NCBI RefSeq assembly: GCF_018282115.1
Contig: NZ_CP054306.1
Location: 2,589,488 to 2,653,487, forward strand
Source: Synechocystis sp. PCC 7338
GTDB lineage: Bacteria; Cyanobacteriota; Cyanobacteriia; Cyanobacteriales; Microcystaceae
Direction: 5' to 3'
DNA length: 64,000 nt
In this document: one piece after another, positions 35,746 to 43,223 of the stretch
Numbering within the stretch: position 1 is the stretch's first letter
How the letters are laid out: each line of letters begins with the position of its first letter
Notes under the pieces: model-generated
What the model was told of the DNA's origin: nothing
What the model saw: the letters and a program-made list of their open reading frames with translations, nothing else
Database searches by the model: none
Translations under genes and position numbers: made by a program

Positions 35746-35775
35746 GATTTTTGACAAACTAGTTGATTTTTGACA
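35746..35775 (-). promoter_or_regulatory. Direct repeat TGTCAAAAATC, likely UirR binding site of the csiR1/lsiR promoter
   Basis: GATTTTTGACA occurs at 35746-35756 and again, identical over 11 bases, at 35765-35775, 19 bases apart start to start (about two helical turns). Read in the gene direction it is TGTCAAAAATC twice. It lies 20-50 bases after the uirR stop and just upstream of the hairpin where csiR1 probably begins. AraC-type activators typically bind such repeats next to the -35 region, and UirR is known to activate this promoter. Confidence 0.65.
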
Positions 35776-35794
35776 TGGATTCCGTTTAAAACTA

Positions 35795-36520
35795 CTAACG
35801 ACTGCGATATTCCTTCGGGGTAATGCCCAAAAGATTACGAAAATGGTAGTTAAGCTGACTATGGGAGCTAAAACCACATCTCAAAGCAACTTCGCTAATG
35901 GGCAATTCCCTTTCTAGTAATATTATTTTGGCTCGCTCAACCCGTTGTTGAATAATGAATTGGTAGGGCGAACACCCCATTTCCTTTTGGAAAAAACGAC
36001 AAAAGTAAGCTGTGCTCATGCCGATCGCCCCGGCCAGAAATTCAACGGTAATTCCTTGGTCGAGATGGTTTTGGATATAGTCCAAGGTCGGTTGCAGGCG
36101 ATAATGCCCCGTTGATCCGGACAGATTGTCTTCCTCTGGCTTTTCTTGCTGTTGATGGTTGGCCATGGCGATCGCCAGTGTGGAGATCAGTTGTTGTCTT
36201 CTAAAAGGCTTGATCACGTAGCCCTGGGGATTCGTTTTCTGAGCCCGATCCAGGGTTTCTCCATCGGAAAAAGCTGTGAGATAGACAATGGGAATGGAAT
36301 AGAGTGATTTAATGCGCTCAGCCACCTCTACCCCGTCAATTTCTCCCTTAATGCGAATATCTAGCAAAATTAGATCTGGATAAAATTCAGCAATTTTTTT
36401 CAGCGCCGTTGCTCCATCACTGGCGATCGCACAAACTTCATAACCATCGCTCTTTAACAACTGGGCAATGTGCTGGGCCACCAGTCGTTCATCCTCCACA
36501 ATTAACACCTTGCTTCTCAT
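35795..36520 (-). CDS. uirR: Response regulator UirR, receiver plus AraC-type DNA-binding domain
   Basis: Partner of the sensor UirS; activates csiR1/lsiR. ATG 36520 (MRSKVLIVEDERLVAQHIAQ) is preferred to a TTG at 36532; 241 residues. The receiver is complete: acidic Glu/Asp pair (VEDE), phosphoacceptor Asp in LILLDIRIKG, Thr in YLTAFSDGE and Lys in YVIKPF. The C-terminal AraC HTH pair begins around LDYIQNHLDQGITVEFLAGAIGMS and ends RCGFSSHSQLNYHFRNLLGITPKEYR. A 57-base gap follows uirS; the two are probably cotranscribed. Confidence 0.93.
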   Translation of the reverse strand: MRSKVLIVEDERLVAQHIAQLLKSDGYEVCAIASDGATALKKIAEFYPDLILLDIRIKGEIDGVEVAERIKSLYSIPIVYLTAFSDGETLDRAQKTNPQGYVIKPFRRQQLISTLAIAMANHQQQEKPEEDNLSGSTGHYRLQPTLDYIQNHLDQGITVEFLAGAIGMSTAYFCRFFQKEMGCSPYQFIIQQRVERAKIILLERELPISEVALRCGFSSHSQLNYHFRNLLGITPKEYRSR

Positions 36521-36577
36521 AATATCAACCAAATAATTTTGATTCCTGATAGCTTTTTTAGTGATTAAGTAAGCTAA

Positions 36578-39112
36578 CTAAATTGAAAATTGCAGGGCGA
36601 ATTTAGCACCGTCGACATATTGATAATGCAATTCTCCCTGAAGTTGCTCGGTAAGACTGTAAATAAGTTGCATACCCAAGCTATCAGTATTTTCCAAGTC
36701 AATCTCCTTGGATACCCCTACTCCGTTGTCTTGTACTTGGAGGCTATAATGATTTTCCACTGAGGTAAACTGAATTGTAATTTCTCCAACTGCAGTAGGA
36801 AAAGCGTGTTTTAAAGCATTAGAAACTAATTCTTGAATAATCAACCCCAAAGGAATGGACTGTTCCAAGGGAACTTTTACTTGTTCAACCAAAAGCTTTA
36901 TACTAATATTTCTCCGGTGAAACCCATAGCTTTGGCAAATGTTGTGGGTCAAATTTTTGAGATATTCATTGAAATCAATATTGGCCAAGTCTTCACTACG
37001 GTATAGCTGCTCATGGATAAGGGCCATGGATTGAATACGATTTTGATATTCTTCACTTAATTTTTGCACCATTGGGGATGCTTTGCTGAACTGTAAATAA
37101 AGCAAACTAGACATAATTTGCAAATTATTCTTAACCCGATGATGAATTTCCTTCAGTAAAACTTTTTTCTGTTGTAATTCATTGGTTAATTGAATAAAAA
37201 GATAATTTTTTGAAGCTAATTCTTGTTGAGCTTGCTCATATAAAATCGCCTGCTGAATTGCGATTTCAAACTGATTAGTTATCTGCTTAAGCAAATCGAT
37301 TTCCGTTGGTTCCCAAAGTCGAGTCTGATCACATTGATGGATGCAGAGCAAACCCCACAGAACTGCGTCATTGATTAATGGTAAAACTAGGTTAGCTCTC
37401 ACTTGTAAACTGGCTAAAAAATCAATGTGGCATTGCCGTAATTCAGATTGATAAATATCTTCAATGGCTTGGATTCTACCCTGTTGATATTTGTGGGCAT
37501 AGTTACTACTGAAGCAAGTTTCTTCAACAGTTTGATTGAGGAGAGATTGAAATGGTGGCGATACTGATTCCGCCACAATGTCGCCAATTGCAAAATTTGT
37601 AGCTGATGCAAACTGAAAAATTACCACTCGATCCGCCCCTAAAAATTGACGAATTTCCTGTACCACTGTGTCAAAAATAGTTGGTAGGTCTAAAGATTGA
37701 CGAATGCGTTGGGTAATCTGCCTTAGTAGTAACTCCCGACGTCCCTGTTCATAAAGTTTTTGCTCTTGCTTTTTACTGTCACTGATATCCTGGGCAGTAC
37801 CCAAAACCTTAGTAACTTGGCCGTAGTCATCGCGGGCAAACACCACTTCTCTGGAACGTAACCACCGCCAAGATCCGTTTTTGTGCCGCATACGATATTC
37901 AGTGGTTAAAACTTGTCCATCTCCGGCCTTTTCCCAAAAGTCCTTGTTGTTATAGAGGGTTGGTAGATCCTCGGGATGGAGAATATTTAACAATAAGTCG
38001 GTGCCACCATTTTTAAATTCCTCCGGGGTGTAACCTAAGATTTCTAAAGACTGATAATTAACATAAATATTTTTCCAGGCAATGGGATCTAAAATGTACA
38101 GAATTTGGGGAGAATAATTGGCTAATTTTTCAATAAAATATTGACTTTCCCGTAGAGCATTTTCCACCTCCAATCTGGCGGTAATATCTCGCGCAATTTT
38201 GGAAGCTCCTACTATATTTCCATGTTCATCTCGAATGGGAGAAATGGTCAGGGCAACATCAATTTTACTGCCATTCTTACGCTGTCTTTGAGTTTCGTAA
38301 GTGTTAATTCTTTGGCCTTGGCGAATACATTCAGAAATAAGCTCTTCTTCTAGTATTAATCCATCAGGAATAAGCTTGCTGATATGAGCGCCAATTATTT
38401 CTTTAGCCATATATCCAAATAGTCTTTCAGCAGATTCGTTCCAACTGGTAATGATGCCATCTAGGGTTTTACTAATAATGGCATCCTGGGAAGATTCCAC
38501 AATCGCAGCTAATTGCGCTAGTTGATCTTTATTTTTTTCTAGAGCTTCCTTAGCCTTGGTTTTATCCTGAATTTCTTGCTCTAATTGTTGATTTATTTTG
38601 GCTAATTGAGTGGTCCGGTCTTCTACCCTTTTTTCAAGATTATTATTTAATTCCTGTAGAGCTATTTCCGCTGTTTGTCTCTCTTTAATTTCTTGGTTAA
38701 GGACAAGATTAAGAGTGGCCAATTCTGTGGGAGATTTTAAGTCCAGGGCATTGGGTATAATTTTAATTAATTCGGAGACGGTGATGATGGAAACGATCGC
38801 CATGGAAGCTTTGACTACACCGGATACCCAATAGATGGGATACCAGAGGGTAATAATGTCAAAAAAATGACTGGTGCCACAACATAGGATAAAGGCCCCA
38901 AATAGAAAAATAATGTTAGGAAAGGGCATATCCTGTCGCTTACGCAAGAAGTACAGCAGGATGACGGGGATGGAATAGTAGGCGATCGCCGTGAAGAAAT
39001 CGGCGGTGACATGGAGCCAAACCAGGGGAGTTTGCCAAAGGTAGCAATGGCCATGGGGCATATAGCCATTGGCTGAAAAAAAGTCCCCCAGGGTAAATGC
39101 GGTGATTGCCAT
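36578..39112 (-). CDS. uirS: UirS/Etr1 hybrid ethylene and UV-A/violet sensor histidine kinase
   Basis: ATG 39112 with AAAGGT upstream gives 844 residues. The N-terminal ethylene-binding domain has three membrane helices and the copper/ethylene residues expected from plant ETR1: Asp38, Cys78 and His82 (CCGTSHF). Then a coiled coil (about 125-210), two PAS/PAC domains (about 215-455), a GAF domain (about 475-640) with the chromophore-type Cys561-His562 (RQCHID) and a second candidate Cys533, and a HisKA_2 kinase (HHRVKNNLQ; ELVSNALKHAFP; QDNGVGV). Established for Slr1212 by recall: binds ethylene, photoconverts between violet and green forms, and signals to UirR. Confidence 0.95.
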   Translation of the reverse strand: MAITAFTLGDFFSANGYMPHGHCYLWQTPLVWLHVTADFFTAIAYYSIPVILLYFLRKRQDMPFPNIIFLFGAFILCCGTSHFFDIITLWYPIYWVSGVVKASMAIVSIITVSELIKIIPNALDLKSPTELATLNLVLNQEIKERQTAEIALQELNNNLEKRVEDRTTQLAKINQQLEQEIQDKTKAKEALEKNKDQLAQLAAIVESSQDAIISKTLDGIITSWNESAERLFGYMAKEIIGAHISKLIPDGLILEEELISECIRQGQRINTYETQRQRKNGSKIDVALTISPIRDEHGNIVGASKIARDITARLEVENALRESQYFIEKLANYSPQILYILDPIAWKNIYVNYQSLEILGYTPEEFKNGGTDLLLNILHPEDLPTLYNNKDFWEKAGDGQVLTTEYRMRHKNGSWRWLRSREVVFARDDYGQVTKVLGTAQDISDSKKQEQKLYEQGRRELLLRQITQRIRQSLDLPTIFDTVVQEIRQFLGADRVVIFQFASATNFAIGDIVAESVSPPFQSLLNQTVEETCFSSNYAHKYQQGRIQAIEDIYQSELRQCHIDFLASLQVRANLVLPLINDAVLWGLLCIHQCDQTRLWEPTEIDLLKQITNQFEIAIQQAILYEQAQQELASKNYLFIQLTNELQQKKVLLKEIHHRVKNNLQIMSSLLYLQFSKASPMVQKLSEEYQNRIQSMALIHEQLYRSEDLANIDFNEYLKNLTHNICQSYGFHRRNISIKLLVEQVKVPLEQSIPLGLIIQELVSNALKHAFPTAVGEITIQFTSVENHYSLQVQDNGVGVSKEIDLENTDSLGMQLIYSLTEQLQGELHYQYVDGAKFALQFSI

Positions 39113-39222
39113 GGACGTACCTTTGGTTAAACTGCTTGAACAGGCTAGGCTAATCAAATATTAAACAATGATGATTATTTGCAAAACTGAATAATCTACC
39201 TAATCTATATCTGTTTCGGCCT

Positions 39223-42200
39223 TTATTGCCTAGGGTGAATTTGACTATTTTCCAAAATTTCTTCCGCACCATGGGCGATCGCTCGTAGCTGATCTAGTAA
39301 TTCGTTGTCCACATTGCGCCAAAGTTGCCGTTGATGGGCTTCCAACAACCTTTCCGCCATATCTCTTAATGCCCAAGGATTGTGTTGTTTCATGAATTTC
39401 TGCACTTTGTCATCGAGTAGGTACGCCTTGGCCACCCCATCGTACATAAAATCCTCCACACAATGGGTAGTGGCATCGTAGGCAAAGAGATAGTCTAAAG
39501 TAGCGGCCATTTCAAACACGCCCTTATAGCCATGGCGCATTACTCCCGTGATCCATTTGGGATTGATCACCCGGGAACGGTAAACCTTGGCAATTTCTTG
39601 GGTTAATGACTTCACTTTCGGCTGGGCAGGATTAGCATTATCACCAAAATAAACGGTGGGATTTTGCCCAGTTAATGACCGCACCGCCGCCGTTAATCCC
39701 CCTTGGAATTGATAATAGTCATCGGAGTCAAGTAAATCGTGTTCTCGATTGTCTTGGTTATGTAAAACAATTTGTAGATTTTTTAGGCGCTGTTCAAATA
39801 CTTCCGGTTGATTGTGGCCGATGCCCCGGCGATCGTAGGCATAGCAACTCCAATTTAGGTAAGCCCTGGCTAAGTCACTATCACCTTGCCAATTTTGGGA
39901 TTCAATTAATCCTTGTAAACCAGCTCCATAGGCCCCTGGTTTAGAGCCAAAAATACGATAGGTTGCTTTAGTGACGGCTTCCTCCATCGGTAAACCTAAT
40001 TGTTGCCATTGTTTTGTTTCTTGCTTAACTTTTGCGGCTAAAGGATTCATCGCTTCCGGTTCATCCAATTGAGCCACAGCGGCGATCGTCTGGTGGAGAA
40101 ATTCTACTAAGTTGGGGAAACTATCCCGAAAAAATCCGGAAATTCTCACAGTCACATCCACCCGGGGGCGTTTTAATATAGCAAGGGGCAAAATTTCAAA
40201 ATCAATAATGCGATGAGAAGGGGCGTCCCACACTGGTTGTACTCCCAACAGGGCAAGAACCTGGGCAATGTCATCCCCTCCAGTACGCATGGTGGAAGTA
40301 CCCCAAATAGAAATGGCTAAGGTTTGGGGATATTCTCCGTGGTCTTGGGTGTACTTTTCAATGAGGGTTTCAGCGGCTCGACGGCCAATATCCCAGGCCG
40401 TTTCTGTGGGAATGGCCCTAATATCCACTGAATAAAAATTCCGTCCCGTCGGTAATACATCAGGGCGACCCCGGCTAGGTGCTCCCGCTGGTCCACTGGC
40501 AATATATTCACCATTTAAACCCCGGAGTAAATTGGTGATTTCCTGGGGGGTTTCTTGCAGTAGTGGTAAAAGAATTTGCTCGATATAATCAAGACTAGAT
40601 TTGGTTTTACTGTCGGGTTTATGGAAAAATAGATGGACTTTTTGATCAGCGCATACTACTTTTAGTCGACTTCCCACTAGCTCCTTGGCAATTTCTTCTA
40701 AAATTTCAATAACCTGTCCCCCTATGCGACAGGAATTAAATAATTCAATAAATTTAGTCAATCCCCATTGTTGCAACTTCACCTGCATGGTTGCTGAGAA
40801 CCGCCATGGTTGCTTGGGATCATCCAAAACCGGATCAAAATCTAGTCCCAAATCAAAGGCGATCGCCTGGGTCAAACCGAGTCTTTGATAGGATGGCGAT
40901 CGGGCAATGCTAATCGCTAAATCCCGTAACTGTTCCCCGTGGGGAGTTTGGCCAAGAATATGTAGGCCATCCCGAATTTGGGCTTCCTTTAGTTCACACA
41001 GGTAACTATCCGCCGAAGTCAACAGAGGTTGCAAATCCTTCAGGGCCGGAGCGGTTAAACCTAAATCCGTTTGCAAATCGCTGGTTTCCAATAATTTACG
41101 GAGGCGATCGCCAATGGTTTTCAGACGAGTTGGATCTAGGGCTTGGGCTTCATAATATTCATCAATTAAAGCCTCTAGCTTTTCCAAATCACCATACAAC
41201 TCCGCCCTGGTTAAAGGAGGAGTTAAATGGTCAATAATACAAGCCTGGCTACGACGTTTAGCTTGGGTTCCTTCCCCTGGGTCATTGACAATAAAAGGAT
41301 AAAAATTAGGTAAGGGCCCCAGGGCAATTTCTGAGTAGCAATGGTCAGACAAAACGACACTTTTGCCCGGTAACCATTCCAAATTACCGTGTTTACCTAA
41401 ATGAATTAATGCTTGGACAGAAAACTCCTGACGTAGCCAAAGATAAAAAGCGAGGTAATGGAGAGTGGGTTCTAAATCGGGAGCATGATAATTCAAACTA
41501 GGGTCAAAATCATAGCCCCGGGCCGGTTGAATACCGACAAAAATGTTGCCCAATTGGATACCACTAATGGCAAATTGATCCGGTAAATTATCCCAACTTT
41601 CCCTAACTTGCCACCGCTCTGTCATTGCCTGTTGTACAGGCTGAGGTAAACTGTAAAAAAATTGCCATACTTTTTCTGTGGCAATGGTTTGATTAATGGC
41701 TCGATATGGGGCTAATTCCTGGTCATTAGTTACCCCTTGGGTTAATTGTGTAATTAAACTTTGGGTATCTTGAGGAATTGAGTCAAGAGTATAACCAGCA
41801 TTTTTTAAAGCTTCTAAAACTTGTAAACAACTAGCGGGGGTATCCAGTCCCACGCCATTGGCTAAGCGACCATCTTTGTTAGGATAATTTGCTAAAATTA
41901 GGGCAATTTTCCGTTGGGAAATTTCAGTGTGAGCGCAGTTAATGATATTTTTAGTTAGTTCTGCTACCCATTCAACCCGATCCGGCACAGGCTCATAGAT
42001 CACCACCTCCGTTTCCAGTTGGGGATGACGGTCTGCCATCGCTTTAAAAGAAATTGCCCTAGTAATAATTCTGCCGTCCACCTCCGGTAAAGCCACATTC
42101 ATGGCTAAGTCTCTTGGGTTCAGCCCCCGCACTCCTTCCTGCCATTGTTGGCGATCGCCACCGCTAAGAATTACCTGTAGCACCGGGACATTTAGCTTTT

Positions 42201-42489
42201 GCCAGAGGGGGATGGTTTCGAGATTACCGATCTGTCTTTGTAACTTGGCGAGGGAAAAACTAGTGGTATTTAAAATAGCTCCCAAAGGCTGGTTTAAATT
42301 TTCTAAAATATCTAAAACTTCTGATTGTACGTCAGGTTCTCTTAGGGAAGAAACATAAATGGCAAGGGAATTTAAATTATGCTTTACTAAGGTCTGACAA
42401 AGAGCATCAATAGGAGTTGTGTTACCGGATAAATAATGGGAGCGGTAAAAAATAATCGCAACAGTTGCAATGGTTTTAAATTGAGACAT
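39223..42489 (-). CDS. cobN: Cobaltochelatase CobN-like subunit, apparently short at the N-terminus
   Basis: Large subunit of Mg/Co-chelatase type. Conserved segments run through 1088 residues: IFYRSHYLSGNTTPIDALC (start), ALIHLGKHGNLEWLPGKSV, GNFYPFIVNDPGEGTQAKRRSQA, SIWGTSTMRTGGDDIAQVLALLGVQPVWD, RIFGSKPGAYGAGLQGL and VMRHGYKGVFEMAATLDYLFAYD. The protein begins at a motif that in CobN and ChlH proteins usually lies some 150 residues in (family knowledge), and the upstream frame is closed by a stop about 15 bases before the ATG. A DUF433/DUF5615 pair sits 11 bases upstream. Its role in B12 synthesis is uncertain, because Synechocystis makes pseudocobalamin by a route usually thought anaerobic. 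Confidence 0.85.
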   Translation of the reverse strand: MSQFKTIATVAIIFYRSHYLSGNTTPIDALCQTLVKHNLNSLAIYVSSLREPDVQSEVLDILENLNQPLGAILNTTSFSLAKLQRQIGNLETIPLWQKLNVPVLQVILSGGDRQQWQEGVRGLNPRDLAMNVALPEVDGRIITRAISFKAMADRHPQLETEVVIYEPVPDRVEWVAELTKNIINCAHTEISQRKIALILANYPNKDGRLANGVGLDTPASCLQVLEALKNAGYTLDSIPQDTQSLITQLTQGVTNDQELAPYRAINQTIATEKVWQFFYSLPQPVQQAMTERWQVRESWDNLPDQFAISGIQLGNIFVGIQPARGYDFDPSLNYHAPDLEPTLHYLAFYLWLRQEFSVQALIHLGKHGNLEWLPGKSVVLSDHCYSEIALGPLPNFYPFIVNDPGEGTQAKRRSQACIIDHLTPPLTRAELYGDLEKLEALIDEYYEAQALDPTRLKTIGDRLRKLLETSDLQTDLGLTAPALKDLQPLLTSADSYLCELKEAQIRDGLHILGQTPHGEQLRDLAISIARSPSYQRLGLTQAIAFDLGLDFDPVLDDPKQPWRFSATMQVKLQQWGLTKFIELFNSCRIGGQVIEILEEIAKELVGSRLKVVCADQKVHLFFHKPDSKTKSSLDYIEQILLPLLQETPQEITNLLRGLNGEYIASGPAGAPSRGRPDVLPTGRNFYSVDIRAIPTETAWDIGRRAAETLIEKYTQDHGEYPQTLAISIWGTSTMRTGGDDIAQVLALLGVQPVWDAPSHRIIDFEILPLAILKRPRVDVTVRISGFFRDSFPNLVEFLHQTIAAVAQLDEPEAMNPLAAKVKQETKQWQQLGLPMEEAVTKATYRIFGSKPGAYGAGLQGLIESQNWQGDSDLARAYLNWSCYAYDRRGIGHNQPEVFEQRLKNLQIVLHNQDNREHDLLDSDDYYQFQGGLTAAVRSLTGQNPTVYFGDNANPAQPKVKSLTQEIAKVYRSRVINPKWITGVMRHGYKGVFEMAATLDYLFAYDATTHCVEDFMYDGVAKAYLLDDKVQKFMKQHNPWALRDMAERLLEAHQRQLWRNVDNELLDQLRAIAHGAEEILENSQIHPRQ

Positions 42490-42500
42490 CAGATGTATTT

Positions 42501-42890
42501 TTAATTATGATAATATTCTCTAACCGTAAATTGTGGTTGCTTCAATCCCAGTTGATTTTGTTTTAATATTCTGATTAAACGATTATCTAGAGTTTTTTGA
42601 TTAATTAAAAAATCATGAATTATTGATGCTTGTCCAATCTGATCTCGATCCTCTTTACAAATTATTATGCCTTTGTGTCTTATTCCATTCAAATGTAATT
42701 CGATAAAATCATTTCGATTAAATGTAATTACACAACGTCCATCAGTTGTTGCATCTCTCAAAACAAATAAATCAGTAATTCTTTGGTTGGCTCTCCCTGC
42801 ATCATAGGAAGTCAAAACATTGTAACCTAATTGACGTAGTTGATTAACTAAGCCCAGGGATAAATTTTCGTTGCTATAGAATTTAATCAT
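42501..42890 (-). CDS. DUF5615 PIN-like toxin
   Basis: ATG 42890 (MIKFYSNENLSLGLVNQLRQLGYNV) is the family-type start; 129 residues. The PIN-like pattern is seen: an N-terminal strand with an acidic residue (FYSNEN, where Asp-Glu-Asn is usual), VLTSYDAGRANQRITD, and TDGRCVITFNRNDFIELH. The normally acidic first position is Ser (SNEN instead of DEN), which could weaken metal binding. The start codon overlaps the stop of the DUF433 antitoxin by eight bases, implying coupled translation. It ends 11 bases before cobN. Confidence 0.78.
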   Translation of the reverse strand: MIKFYSNENLSLGLVNQLRQLGYNVLTSYDAGRANQRITDLFVLRDATTDGRCVITFNRNDFIELHLNGIRHKGIIICKEDRDQIGQASIIHDFLINQKTLDNRLIRILKQNQLGLKQPQFTVREYYHN

Positions 42891-43212
42891 GATAATTTTC
42901 TTGATCTTGGTAATCAATAAGATTATCAATTTCTTGTCGATGAGATTGGTAATATTCTTTAATAGTCAACAAATCAAAGGCAGTTAATCCAGGAAAATCG
43001 GCCAGTAGCTCCAAATCCGTACCTCCTTGATTGATAAGAGAAATAATTGTCCAGACTGCAATTCGAGTATCCCGAATACAAGCTTGGCCACCGCATACCT
43101 CTGGTGTTTTTTTGATCATCTTTGCCATGAGGGTATTTTGAAATAAACTATAGTCCTCCACCGGCAATGCAATAACTGCCTCTGCCAAAGATTCTACCAA
43201 TCTCCTATTCAT
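42883..43212 (-). CDS. DUF433 antitoxin
   Basis: The 109-residue protein has an N-terminal extension (about 1-35) and a DUF433 helix-turn-helix-like core: PEVCGGQACIRDTRIAVWTIISLINQGGTDLELLADFPGLTAFDLLTIKEYYQSHRQEID. DUF433 proteins typically pair with DUF5615 PIN-like toxins as VapBC-like modules. It overlaps the toxin start by eight bases. The 11-base gap after the upstream aldolase-dehydrogenase gene suggests cotranscription with it. Confidence 0.85.
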   Translation of the reverse strand: MNRRLVESLAEAVIALPVEDYSLFQNTLMAKMIKKTPEVCGGQACIRDTRIAVWTIISLINQGGTDLELLADFPGLTAFDLLTIKEYYQSHRQEIDNLIDYQDQENYHD

Positions 43213-43223
43213 AAAAATTCTCC

